Source: K189A clade bacterium (GTDB lineage Bacteria; Pseudomonadota; Gammaproteobacteria; Pseudomonadales; Azotimanducaceae). Taken from it: 41,025 nt of DNA. The notes beneath the pieces were generated by a model. It saw nothing but the letters and a program-made list of their open reading frames with translations. It made no database searches and was not told where the DNA came from. Both the position numbers and the translations under genes were made by a program. Shown piece after piece: positions 33,601 through 41,025 of this stretch. Each line of letters opens with the position of its first letter. The stretch's first letter is position 1. Location of the stretch: contig QXZU01000058.1 of the NCBI GenBank assembly GCA_009886205.1, positions 54,366 to 95,390 on the forward strand, written 5' to 3'.

Positions 33601-36414
33601 CTACTTTTTAAACGCCAGCGAGTTCTCTAATACGCGCCCTTCACTAGGCGTTTGCTCAAACTTGCCAGGGCTGAAAATGAGTATGCGCTTGCTCTTGAGT
33701 CGCTTGAGAATGTCTTGCATAAACTCGCCCATTTCGGCTTTGCTAAGCTTTTCCACTTCGGCTGCAATTTGCTCGTTAGAGTCGAAGTTGTAGTTTTCAT
33801 CATTCAAATTCTGCCAGTACTTTTGACTGCGCTGACCCAAGTTTTTGTCAGATTCCGTGAGTCGACTGATAAGGCCAGATTTTTGCTGAGCAAATTCCGC
33901 ATCACTGAGATTTTGCCAGCTGTCCACATAGTTTTGCATAAAGGTCAGTGTCGCAAGTTCTAGGTCCGCTGCGCCAGCTTTTGGCGACTGCACAAGGAAT
34001 AGGTTGCCGCTGCGTGTGTTTAATCTGCGTATGCCCGCATTTACCACATAGCCCAGTTGTTGGTCTGTGCGCAGGCTAGAGAAATAGGCGGAACGTAAAA
34101 TTTGTCCAGCTAACCCACTCTTGGCTCTACTGGCAAAACTATCGTCTGGGTCTTGAACATAAAGCAACAGCGCGGCGTCGTTATGGTCAACATTGAGATT
34201 CAGCAACAGTTGTTCCGTGATGTCTGCGACGGATGATTTTTCTTTTGCAATGGCTGCCATAGGCAGTTTTTGTTGTAGAAAGTCTTGCAACGTCTGAGCG
34301 TCTTTTGCCGATACGTTGCCGTGCAACCCTGCGATCACGCCGATTTTTGCCAGCTTACCCGTTCGCCAGTTTTTTAATTCATTCAGGCTAAGGGGCGCTA
34401 ACGTATCAGCCAGTGCCGCAGGCGACCAAGTGGAAGAAACCAATAGAGTGTTAAGAGCGCCAAGCGTCTGTGTATAGGGTTTGTCCTTGGCTGAATTTTG
34501 CCAATCCTTAATCAGCCCGGTCTTAAAAGTGGCAAAGCGCTCCTGGGTTAACTCAGCATTAAACAGGTGGTCTATCACCGTATCTAAAAGTTGCATTTGT
34601 TTGTCTTGGTAGCCGTTAAGCGAAATGCTGAAACCGGCTTCGCTACTGCCTAGGGCATAGCCTAAGCCCGCGAGATAAGCCGGATAAACAGTAGTGCTCA
34701 GCGTGTCGTTGACTAACCGGCGGTACAACTCGGCGTAGGCCCTATCTTTTTGGCTGCTCAGACCGCCATGGGTCAGCAGCAAAATGCTCGTGTTTGCCCG
34801 TGGCGTGCCAAAGGTAACGTCTGTGTCCAACCATACTTGCAGGTCTGGTCTGTCGGTTACCCGGCTAATGGTTTTATTGTCCTCTGGCAGCAAGGTTAGG
34901 TTGTCAGGTAAATAGGGGTTGGCTGGCGGCAAGTTTAAACTTGCACCCTTGAAGCCTACTGTTTCGATCTCGCCCACACTGAGTGAGTAAGGCACGTTAA
35001 ACCAAGGTTCTACCTGATCTGTTTTCAGATCGGGGGCGGAAATTTCCATAAACACATTGTCTTTGCGCAGAAAGCTCAGAGATTTGCTGATGAGCGCAGC
35101 GTCGAAGCCTTCCATTAAGTAGGGGGCTACGAGTAAGTCTTCCGCGGGATATTCGTCTAGGCGGGGCGCCATTTGGTAAACAAAGCCCACCGTTGAACCT
35201 TTTTCTTGAAAGCGAAAACCAAGCTCCGCAACTTTGGCTTGCTCTAGGTAAATTCGCTCCTCCGGCCCACCGGCTTTGAGCAAGTCAATGTACTGAAAAA
35301 GCAGGTCGGTTATTTGCGGTATGTGCGAGCGGCCCTTTTCTGTGAGCTCAATGCTGATGGAAAGTAAGCTGTTTTGACGGTCAAAACTCTGAGTGCCAGC
35401 GCCTAAGCTTTCAATCCAGCCGCGTTCGTTTAAAACACTGTGTAGGCTGCCTTTGCCTTCGTGACCCAGCAGGTTGCTGATGTATTGCTCAGGTTTGGTT
35501 TTATAAACTTCCCGGGTGTTGGGCATAGGGAAGTTATAGGCGATTTGATATTTCTCCTTTAACGAAATAGACGTCAACACAGCGGGTAACTGAGCCCTTG
35601 TGAAAAGCGCCTCGTCAGGGTAGCTAGAACCAATGTCGGTATTCTTAACTTGGTTAAACAACGGTGTGACCAAGGCCTCTAGTTCGTCTAAAGATTGGTC
35701 GGCTAAGATCACAAGGCCCATCTGGTCGGCAGAGTAGTTTTCGGCGAAGAAGGTCATGAGGTCGCTGCCTACATCACCTTTCAATGTTTCTAACGAGCCG
35801 ATGGTAAATCTATGTCCTGGGTGCTCTGGGTTCAGGGCCCGTTTACTGACCATGTAACCGCGCCAGCCGTCGTCCTTAATCTGCATCTGGTATTCCGAAT
35901 GCACAGCATTTTTTTCCCGCTCTACATATTCAGGTGAAAGCAGAGGGTCGATAAAGAAATGGGCAAAACGGTCTAGTCCTTCATTAAAACCACTGGTTTG
36001 AATGTCAAAGAAATAGTTGGTGTGATCTTGGGCGGTATACGCATTTGAAGAACCGCCATTACCCGTGATGAAGTTTTGAAAGCTGTCTACCTCTGGATAT
36101 TTTTCCGTACCGATGAACAGCATGTGTTCTAAAAAGTGTGCAAGGCCCGGACGTGACGCCGGCTCGTGAAAACTGCCTCGGTAAATGGAGAGGGCTGCGG
36201 CTGCCTTGTCGGTGCTTGGATCTGAGACCAATAAAACACGCATTTTGTTGGACAGCTCAAGGTAGCGATAATCTCGATCATCGTTGGGGCTTTTGCGTAC
36301 CGTTATTGGCTTGGCAGCGCTTTGCGTTATGGACGCTTGCTCTGATACAGCGCAGCCCTGGATTGAGCCGATGACGAGCGCCGTGCAACAAAAACCAAAC
36401 AGTTTAATGTTCAA
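33601..36414 (-). CDS. M16 (insulinase/pitrilysin) family metalloprotease lipoprotein
   Basis: The 937-aa protein is a pitrilysin-type zinc protease. A lipoprotein signal (MNIKLFGFCCTALVIGSIQGC) puts the lipidated Cys at residue 21. The catalytic inverted zinc motif HFLEH is at 93-97, followed by the downstream glutamate region EREKNAVHSEYQMQ. The middle inactive domain and the C-terminal segment with LRTDQQLGYVVNAGIRR are also complete. The length fits E. coli protease III (about 960 aa). It would degrade small peptides in the periplasm from the membrane surface. The start ATG is 78 bp from a large palindrome upstream. Confidence 0.92.
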   Translation of the reverse strand: MNIKLFGFCCTALVIGSIQGCAVSEQASITQSAAKPITVRKSPNDDRDYRYLELSNKMRVLLVSDPSTDKAAAALSIYRGSFHEPASRPGLAHFLEHMLFIGTEKYPEVDSFQNFITGNGGSSNAYTAQDHTNYFFDIQTSGFNEGLDRFAHFFIDPLLSPEYVEREKNAVHSEYQMQIKDDGWRGYMVSKRALNPEHPGHRFTIGSLETLKGDVGSDLMTFFAENYSADQMGLVILADQSLDELEALVTPLFNQVKNTDIGSSYPDEALFTRAQLPAVLTSISLKEKYQIAYNFPMPNTREVYKTKPEQYISNLLGHEGKGSLHSVLNERGWIESLGAGTQSFDRQNSLLSISIELTEKGRSHIPQITDLLFQYIDLLKAGGPEERIYLEQAKVAELGFRFQEKGSTVGFVYQMAPRLDEYPAEDLLVAPYLMEGFDAALISKSLSFLRKDNVFMEISAPDLKTDQVEPWFNVPYSLSVGEIETVGFKGASLNLPPANPYLPDNLTLLPEDNKTISRVTDRPDLQVWLDTDVTFGTPRANTSILLLTHGGLSSQKDRAYAELYRRLVNDTLSTTVYPAYLAGLGYALGSSEAGFSISLNGYQDKQMQLLDTVIDHLFNAELTQERFATFKTGLIKDWQNSAKDKPYTQTLGALNTLLVSSTWSPAALADTLAPLSLNELKNWRTGKLAKIGVIAGLHGNVSAKDAQTLQDFLQQKLPMAAIAKEKSSVADITEQLLLNLNVDHNDAALLLYVQDPDDSFASRAKSGLAGQILRSAYFSSLRTDQQLGYVVNAGIRRLNTRSGNLFLVQSPKAGAADLELATLTFMQNYVDSWQNLSDAEFAQQKSGLISRLTESDKNLGQRSQKYWQNLNDENYNFDSNEQIAAEVEKLSKAEMGEFMQDILKRLKSKRILIFSPGKFEQTPSEGRVLENSLAFKK

Positions 36415-36491
36415 TTTACCTACTCCGTAATAGTGTACTGGTGATGGATTAGCCTTCGGGCTTTCGATCCTGATTTATCATAATATCCAAG

Positions 36492-36512
36492 CAAAGGTTA
36501 GACTAACCTTTG
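36492..36512. promoter_or_regulatory. 21-bp inverted repeat between divergent genes
   Basis: CAAAGGTTAG-A-CTAACCTTTG has perfect 10-bp arms around one central base. It lies in the 287-bp gap between the divergent M16 protease and glycerate-kinase-like genes, at 78 bp from the former's start. It looks like a dimeric repressor site. Confidence 0.65.
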
Positions 36513-36607
36513 TGTATGTTTCGTATAAGAACGACTGTACGACAGATAAAGAGCAGGTATCGCTAAGTGCAGATCAAAGGTAGAAGTATAAAGACAACAG
36601 CCTACTT

Positions 36608-36631
36608 GGCGCAGGCGAAATGTTCTGCGCC
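36608..36631 (+). promoter_or_regulatory. hairpin in the leader of the kinase gene
   Basis: GGCGCAG (36608-36614) pairs perfectly with CTGCGCC (36625-36631) around a 10-nt loop, 71 bp before the TTG start. No T-run follows. Confidence 0.4.
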
Positions 36632-36701
36632 GCGAGGCAAATTGACCGGTGTGACAAGGGGTTCGCTGGTGATCAATGGCAGGTAAAAAACGGGAGCGCT
36701 T

Positions 36702-37625
36702 TTGGACTTAACAAAGTTACAGCAACAGCTTGCCTTGGCCGCAAATGGCGATGTTGCCCTTTCTGGAAGGCAAAGTGGTCACCGTGAAGACCATGGCAGC
36801 AAGAGCGCTGCAGAGAGCTTTGCAGATTGGCAGCTGATCAGTCACTCACTGGCGCCCATGATTGTTGCAAAAGGCCTCAGTGTGGTGGGTATTTGTGGCA
36901 GCCAAGGTTCGGGCAAGTCCACTCTCGCGGCGTATTTGGTCGCTGCAATATCAGCTTTGGGTGTGAGCGCGGTAGCGGTGTCTTTGGATGACTTTTACCT
37001 CACCCGTGCGCAACGCAATTCACTCGCTGAAACAGTGCACCCGCTACTCCAGACTCGGGGCGTACCCGGCACCCATGACGTGGGATTGCTGCAACAAGTA
37101 CTCGAGTCAATTTCAACAATCAACGCGTCTGAGTTCAACAATGCAATAATGCCGCCAGTGAACATGAGTCTGCCCAGTTTTAACAAAGGCATGGATGACC
37201 GCGAAGGGTTTAGCGAAGTGCAGGCTTCAGTATTAGTGCTGGAAGGCTGGTGCTTAGGCGTGCAGCCCCAGCCGGAGCAGTTGTTAGATGAAGCCGTAAA
37301 TGCGCTTGAAGAGGTTGAAGATGACATGGGTATTTGGCGGCATTGGGTAAACCAGCAAATCCAACTGGGCTATGTTGATTTATGGGCGCATGTGGATTTT
37401 TGGCTGCAACTGAAAGCGCCAAGTTTTGATCAAGTGCATCAATGGCGTGGTGAGCAAGAGGCACGCCTGCCTCAGGCTCAGCGTATGTCTCAAGAACAGT
37501 TGATTCGTTTTATAGGGCATTACGAGCGGTTAACGCGTTGGCAATGGCAGTCACCAAATTTGCAGCCCGGGCTCAACGTCGCGTTGGCTGAGGACCATAG
37601 AGTTGAATCCGTTTCGCTAAGCTAA
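36702..37625 (+). CDS. P-loop kinase, D-glycerate 3-kinase-like
   Basis: The 307-aa protein is a P-loop kinase of the uridine kinase/phosphoribulokinase fold, closest to plant-type D-glycerate 3-kinases and bacterial homologues. Walker A GSQGSGKST lies at residues 66-74, and VSLDDFYLTRAQRN (a conserved acidic metal site) follows the next strand. The RGVPGTHDVGLL motif is a family hallmark, as is LVLEGWCLGVQPQPEQL. The end HQWRGEQEARLPQAQRMS fits the substrate lid. It would phosphorylate D-glycerate to 3-phosphoglycerate. The start is a TTG with GGGAG upstream; the first 50 residues are weakly conserved. The gene stands alone, opposite the M16 protease. Confidence 0.85.
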   Translation: MDLTKLQQQLALAANGDVALSGRQSGHREDHGSKSAAESFADWQLISHSLAPMIVAKGLSVVGICGSQGSGKSTLAAYLVAAISALGVSAVAVSLDDFYLTRAQRNSLAETVHPLLQTRGVPGTHDVGLLQQVLESISTINASEFNNAIMPPVNMSLPSFNKGMDDREGFSEVQASVLVLEGWCLGVQPQPEQLLDEAVNALEEVEDDMGIWRHWVNQQIQLGYVDLWAHVDFWLQLKAPSFDQVHQWRGEQEARLPQAQRMSQEQLIRFIGHYERLTRWQWQSPNLQPGLNVALAEDHRVESVSLS

Positions 37626-37703
37626 TTTCTGTTTGTATCAATCTCTAGTGGGACTTTGTTTCCCGCTTCCGACTTTTACGCATTGAACGCCGCGTCCCTG
37701 TTT

Positions 37704-37720
37704 TGTTCAGAATGTGTTCA
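37704..37720 (+). promoter_or_regulatory. PhoP-box-like direct repeat
   Basis: TGTTCA-GAATG-TGTTCA has two hexamers in an 11-bp register, the layout of OmpR-family response regulator sites such as the PhoP box. A -10-like TATTGT (37733-37738) begins 12 bp after it, the spacing reported for PhoP-activated promoters. The glycine-zipper gene starts at 37775. Confidence 0.5.
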
Positions 37721-37774
37721 GTTAATGGCAGCTATTGTTGTATCAACTTGAATATCAAATGATAGGTGACAGCA

Positions 37775-38365
37775 ATGACTGATAAAAATCTTTCCAAAGG
37801 TTCGTTAGGCAACAACACAAATCTAGTTGGCATGTCGGGTACCCGATTAAAAGCTGCGGCATTAGTTGCGGGCCTGAGCATTGTCTCAACCACCGCATAC
37901 GCGGGGTCTAGTTACGAGCGGGCTAGGGTAGTTTCCTCTACACCGGTATATCAGACGGTCGTATATGAAGAGCCCAGAGAGGTCTGCCGGCAAGAACGGG
38001 TGGCCTACCAAGAAAGCGCTCATCGCTCCAAAACCCCAGGCATTATCGGCGCTATAGTGGGGGGCGCTTTGGGCAACGCTGTAGGGAACAAGAAGTCCAA
38101 CAAGCGGGTGGGTACAGTGGTTGGCGGTATCTTGGGTTATTCCATCGCAAAAGATATTGGCCGGCATAAGCGCGAACATGGCGCTAATCAACGGGTGACT
38201 TATAGGCAACAAGAGGTCTGCGATGTCTATTACGACGAGCGGCAAGAACAGCAGTTATTGGGTTATGACGTGCGCTATGTTTACGCGGGGCAAACTTACA
38301 ATACGCGCTTAGATCAAGATCCGGGCAAGTCGTTAAGGGTTCGGGTTGCGGTAGATCCGGCCTAG
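37775..38365 (+). CDS. Glycine-zipper 2TM domain protein, exported
   Basis: The 196-aa protein has a long N-region, then a hydrophobic signal core (LKAAALVAGLSIVSTTAYA) and a glycine zipper, IIGAIVGGALGNAVG...VGTVVGGILGYSIAKDIG, as in the Rickettsia 17 kDa antigen and SlyB-like envelope proteins. Cysteine-containing tails on each side (REVCRQERV and QQEVCDVYYDE) could form a disulfide. There is no lipobox, so it is periplasmic or outer-membrane associated. The ATG at 37775 follows AGGTGA by 6 bp. SlyB-like genes are often PhoP-controlled; a PhoP-box-like repeat upstream and the PhoP-like system downstream agree with that. Confidence 0.83.
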   Translation: MTDKNLSKGSLGNNTNLVGMSGTRLKAAALVAGLSIVSTTAYAGSSYERARVVSSTPVYQTVVYEEPREVCRQERVAYQESAHRSKTPGIIGAIVGGALGNAVGNKKSNKRVGTVVGGILGYSIAKDIGRHKREHGANQRVTYRQQEVCDVYYDERQEQQLLGYDVRYVYAGQTYNTRLDQDPGKSLRVRVAVDPA

Positions 38366-38385
38366 TTTGGACGCGGCTTAGGTAC

Positions 38386-38440
38386 CTTCAAAGTAATTTC
38401 AAAGCAACTTCAAAACATCTTTAAAACGGCTTCAAAGTCA
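38386..38440. repeat. 11-bp tandem repeat, five copies
   Basis: CTTCAAAGTAA, TTTCAAAGCAA, CTTCAAAACAT, CTTTAAAACGG and CTTCAAAGTCA follow head to tail, starting 20 bp after the stop of the glycine-zipper gene. The TTCAAA core is kept once per helical turn. Confidence 0.88.
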
Positions 38441-38449
38441 TTCTGGCAT

Positions 38450-38485
38450 CCGCTTGGGGCAAACCATTTGTGCCAAGCGGTTTGC
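38450..38485 (+). terminator. two overlapping alternative hairpins
   Basis: CCGCTTGG (38450-38457) pairs with CCAAGCGG (38473-38480), and GCAAACC (38459-38465) pairs with GGTTTGC (38479-38485). They share bases and cannot form fully together. TCTTTTG follows about 10 bp later. They may end the upstream transcript or act as a switch. The rest of this gap (to 38674) holds only the 13-bp repeat. Confidence 0.45.
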
Positions 38486-38577
38486 GTTGTGGTCTTTTGA
38501 GCAGTTGGGGCGGCAATTGGACTGCAATCGGGACAGCAGTGATTTCCCCCTACAACTGGCTGAGTATTTTTGAGCGC

Positions 38578-38616
38578 TATTTCTTAGGGTTATTTCTTAG
38601 GGCTATTTCTAAGTGC
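38578..38616. repeat. 13-bp tandem repeat, three copies
   Basis: TATTTCTTAGGGT, TATTTCTTAGGGC and TATTTCTAAGTGC lie 58 bp before the start of the PepSY-like gene, where regulators of the two-component operon could bind. Confidence 0.85.
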
Positions 38617-38674
38617 TTGTTGTCAGGCCTATTTGTTTTGGGTAATTAGATAAGTGGCCTGCTATATTTCCACC

Positions 38675-38995
38675 ATGAGTATGAAAAAGATCAATTATTA
38701 CTTGCTGCTTGGCACCCTTATCGCCCCTTGGGTAATAGTCGCGCCCAATGCCCACGCCGAAAACAATCAATCTCGCCAGGGTTTTATAGCCAAACCAGGT
38801 GCCCGCAGTGCGCCAAGCGTGTCTCTGCAACAAGCCATTAATATTGCGCTCAGCGAAAATGGTGGCCGTGTGCTTTCCGCGCAATCAAAAAATGGCCAAG
38901 GCGCCACAAGACACCATATTCGCCTGCTGGTGGATGGTGGCCGAGTATTGAACGTGGTGGTAGATGGTCGTGGTCGTGTGCAAAGAACTAGGTAA
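38675..38995 (+). CDS. Small exported PepSY-like protein
   Basis: From the ATG at 38675 the protein has 106 aa and a signal peptide, MSMKKINYYLLLGTLIAPWVIVAPNAHA. The mature domain (SLQQAINIALSENGGRVLSAQSKN...HHIRLLVDGGRVLNVVVDGRGRVQRTR) has the helix and four-strand pattern of PepSY-like domains. Such proteins often sit next to PhoP/PhoQ-like systems and may modulate the sensor in the periplasm. The stop lies 3 bp before the response regulator start, so it is translated in the same operon. An in-frame ATG at 38654 would only lengthen the signal sequence, and 38681 is an alternative start. Confidence 0.78.
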   Translation: MSMKKINYYLLLGTLIAPWVIVAPNAHAENNQSRQGFIAKPGARSAPSVSLQQAINIALSENGGRVLSAQSKNGQGATRHHIRLLVDGGRVLNVVVDGRGRVQRTR

Positions 38996-38998
38996 ATT

Positions 38999-39673
38999 AT
39001 GCGTATTCTCGTTGTAGAAGATGAAGCCAATCTGCGTGAGCAGCTAGCCAGCCATCTTCGTGGCGAGGGCTATGTGGTAGACGTGGCAGTGGACGGCGAA
39101 GAGGGCCTTTACTACGGCAGCGAATATCCAGTGGACGCTGCCGTTATTGATTTGGGCCTGCCAAAAATTGACGGTGTCGATCTAATCAAATCCTTACGCG
39201 CCGCAAAACACGACTTTCCCATATTAGTATTAACAGCCAGAAGCCATTGGCAGGATAAAGTGGGCGGTTTGGACGCAGGTGCCGATGACTATTTGACTAA
39301 GCCTTTTCAAATGGAAGAATTAGTAGCGCGGCTTAATGCATTGATTCGCCGCTCTGCCGGACATGCGACGCCGGTGATCGTATGCGCTGAACTGAGTTTA
39401 GATATCAGCCGTAAAGTAGCGACACTGCACGGCAACCCCATGGAGCTAACGGCGTTCGAATACAAGGTGTTGGAATATCTGATGCTCAATCAAGAACGTA
39501 TTGTGTCCAAAACTGAACTCACCGAACATTTGTATGAGCAAGATTTTGATCGAGACAGCAATGTGCTTGAAGTATTTGTTGGCCGTTTACGAAAGAAGAT
39601 TGCACCGCTTAACTTAATCAAAACAGTACGTGGCCAAGGCTATAGATTTGGTGCGGCCAGCAATGATATTTAG
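38999..39673 (+). CDS. OmpR-family response regulator (PhoP-like)
   Basis: The 224-aa protein has a receiver domain with the acidic pocket (VVEDE), phospho-acceptor Asp51 (VIDLGLPKIDG), Thr79 and Lys101 (DDYLTKPF), and then an OmpR/PhoB winged helix from about residue 128 (LTAFEYKVLEYLMLNQERIVSK and SNVLEVFVGRLRKKI). The sequence and its partner point to the PhoP/QseB group. It would be phosphorylated by the downstream kinase and bind direct repeats with 11-bp period. The ATG follows the PepSY-like stop by 3 bp. Confidence 0.93.
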   Translation: MRILVVEDEANLREQLASHLRGEGYVVDVAVDGEEGLYYGSEYPVDAAVIDLGLPKIDGVDLIKSLRAAKHDFPILVLTARSHWQDKVGGLDAGADDYLTKPFQMEELVARLNALIRRSAGHATPVIVCAELSLDISRKVATLHGNPMELTAFEYKVLEYLMLNQERIVSKTELTEHLYEQDFDRDSNVLEVFVGRLRKKIAPLNLIKTVRGQGYRFGAASNDI

Positions 39674-39723
39674 ACGCGCAAGCTTACTCCGTCTTACCTC
39701 AGGTTGTGAGATCTAGGTCGCTC

Positions 39724-41025
39724 ATGGCCGGCTCAATCCAGCGTCGACTCATTTCAATCACCAGTCTGATTTTGGTGATTTTTCTCACCTCCACCGGCTG
39801 GGTATTGGATAGAACTTATTCTGCCAGTATTGTGCAAGGCGCTGAAGAACAATTAAAATTAGTGATCTACGCGCTGATGGGTATTGCCGAGGAAGAGGGT
39901 GCCAGTTTGGTGTTCAATCAATCGCTCGCAGATCCGCGCTTAGCCCAAGCAGAATCTGGGCTTTATGCCATTGTCACTACCGATCTAAAGCAAACGCTCT
40001 GGCGCTCGCCTTCACTTCAGTCTATTGATTCAGCAGGGTTTAGTGACAATTTGTCCTTTGCAAACCTCACACCTGGTGTTTTTTCCTTCTCTAATATTGA
40101 TGATGCGCAGGTAAAGTATCAGCTCAGCTACGCGGTTATTTGGGATGGCATTGAACCCAGTCAAGTCGTTTTTACTGCCATCGTTGATCAAGCGCCCTAT
40201 TTGGCCGCAATAGCTGATTTTCGGCAAAACCTTTGGCTGGGTTTGGGTGGCGCTACGCTATTTTTTATCCTCGCCCAGCTTTTGGCTCTAGGCTGGGGGT
40301 TGAGACCGTTGTTGGTTATGCAAAGAGAAGTGCGGGAGCTAGAGCAAGGGACGCGTAGCGAATTGAGCAATGAATATCCGGTAGAGTTGTCTGGACTAGC
40401 AGAAAATTTACAGCGCTTTGCCAGTCACGAGGCGCAGCAGCGGGTTCGGTACCGTCAAGCCCTAGACAACTTAGCCCACAGTTTAAAAACGCCATTGAGT
40501 GTTTTACGCAATGCGCTAGTAGAAGTGGCAATAGATAAAGGGTTAATCAAAGATCAAATTGATCGCATGCAAGACACGGTAAGTCGTCAATTAGCACGGG
40601 TGGTGGTGGCTGCTCCTGTGATGCTAAGTGCTCAAATTGACGTTGCGCAGGCTGCAAGGAAGTTGGTACGTACTTTAGAAGTGGCCTTTCCGAAAGTGGA
40701 TTTGCTGTTAGAACTGCATGCGCAACCCAAGCTGCGAATCGACGAGGGAGATTTGTTAGAGATATTGGGTAATATTATTGAGAATGCGTGTAAGTACGGT
40801 AAATACTCGGTGTGTATTAGTGTTGATCAAGTGCCAGCGGCGCAGGCTAATGAGGCAGGTATTGTTATCACCATTGAAGATGACGGCCCGGGTATTCCAA
40901 ATGCAATGCGTGAAGATGTGCTAAGTCGCGGTTTGCGGTTAGATACTCAAGTAGCAGGCCAGGGTATTGGTTTAGCCGTGGCGAAGGAATTGGTTACTTT
41001 GTATGAAGGGCGTCTGTCTATCAGT
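39724..41025 (+). CDS. Sensor histidine kinase (PhoQ-like), cut by window end
   Basis: The reading frame is open from the ATG at 39724 to the window end (434 codons, no stop). A first membrane segment (ISLILVIFLTSTGWVL region) is followed by a periplasmic domain of about 130 aa, a second segment (WLGLGGATLFFILAQLLALGWGL) and a linker. The phospho-accepting His252 is in LDNLAHSLKTPLSVL, a pattern typical of PhoQ. The ATPase domain shows NIIENACKYGKY (N box), EDDGPGIP (G1) and GQGIGLAVAKELV (G2). A GTG at 39706 in the same frame is a possible alternative start. It pairs with the response regulator 50 bp upstream. Only the extreme C-terminus is missing. Confidence 0.9.
   Translation, partial: MAGSIQRRLISITSLILVIFLTSTGWVLDRTYSASIVQGAEEQLKLVIYALMGIAEEEGASLVFNQSLADPRLAQAESGLYAIVTTDLKQTLWRSPSLQSIDSAGFSDNLSFANLTPGVFSFSNIDDAQVKYQLSYAVIWDGIEPSQVVFTAIVDQAPYLAAIADFRQNLWLGLGGATLFFILAQLLALGWGLRPLLVMQREVRELEQGTRSELSNEYPVELSGLAENLQRFASHEAQQRVRYRQALDNLAHSLKTPLSVLRNALVEVAIDKGLIKDQIDRMQDTVSRQLARVVVAAPVMLSAQIDVAQAARKLVRTLEVAFPKVDLLLELHAQPKLRIDEGDLLEILGNIIENACKYGKYSVCISVDQVPAAQANEAGIVITIEDDGPGIPNAMREDVLSRGLRLDTQVAGQGIGLAVAKELVTLYEGRLSIS

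Overview
The window is a chromosomal stretch of a Gram-negative, probably marine, gammaproteobacterium. The evidence is a TonB-dependent receptor, a lipoprotein M16 protease, a ZntR/permease pair, a RibBX-type riboflavin protein, a PhoP/PhoQ-like two-component pair and many acyl-CoA and aromatic-type catabolic genes, as in oligotrophic marine lineages. The species cannot be named from the sequence alone. There is no phage, insertion sequence or CRISPR array, and gene order looks vertically inherited.

Layout. 1-8060 is lipid and CoA-ester catabolism: a MoaB/CinA-like protein, enoyl-CoA hydratase, acyl-CoA dehydrogenase, a secreted hypothetical protein, a reverse-strand operon (alpha/beta hydrolase, CitE-like lyase, iron-sulfur-type uracil-DNA glycosylase) and a D-aminoacylase-like amidohydrolase. 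A tRNA-Arg(TCG) lies at 8190-8266. At 8368-9859 a zinc-sensor MerR gene (zntR) and a Cu/Zn efflux permease share a MerR-type promoter. 10345-13293 is a large TonB-dependent receptor. 13451-18158 holds a small secreted protein, a CoA-transferase, ribBX, an SOS-boxed zinc-ribbon protein and pdxA. 18356-22676 is a probable catabolic operon: Zn alcohol dehydrogenase, fumarylacetoacetase-like hydrolase and an orphan molybdenum hydroxylase large subunit.

22681-27291 is the most unusual part. It has a 16-unit heptanucleotide array, a small protein with a histone-fold-like segment, a HilA/CadC-style winged-helix plus TPR regulator, and, divergent from that regulator, a papain-like peptidase fused to a serine alpha/beta-hydrolase. 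A perfect FNR-type dyad lies between the last two. 27599-37625 holds a TPP enzyme, a PQQ-type sugar dehydrogenase, a DinG-type helicase, bioY, an M16 protease and a glycerate-kinase-like protein. 37775-41025 holds a glycine-zipper protein, a short PepSY-like protein and a PhoP/PhoQ-like two-component system whose kinase runs off the window end.

The strongest unexplained pattern is the number of short direct tandem repeats between genes: units of 7, 11, 12, 13, 14 and 27 bp, with unrelated sequences. Several begin in the last codons of a gene and copy its stop codon downstream (27 bp at 849-929, 14 bp at 3038-3079, 12 bp at 5447-5470). This suggests recurrent local tandem duplication of gene tails in this genome.
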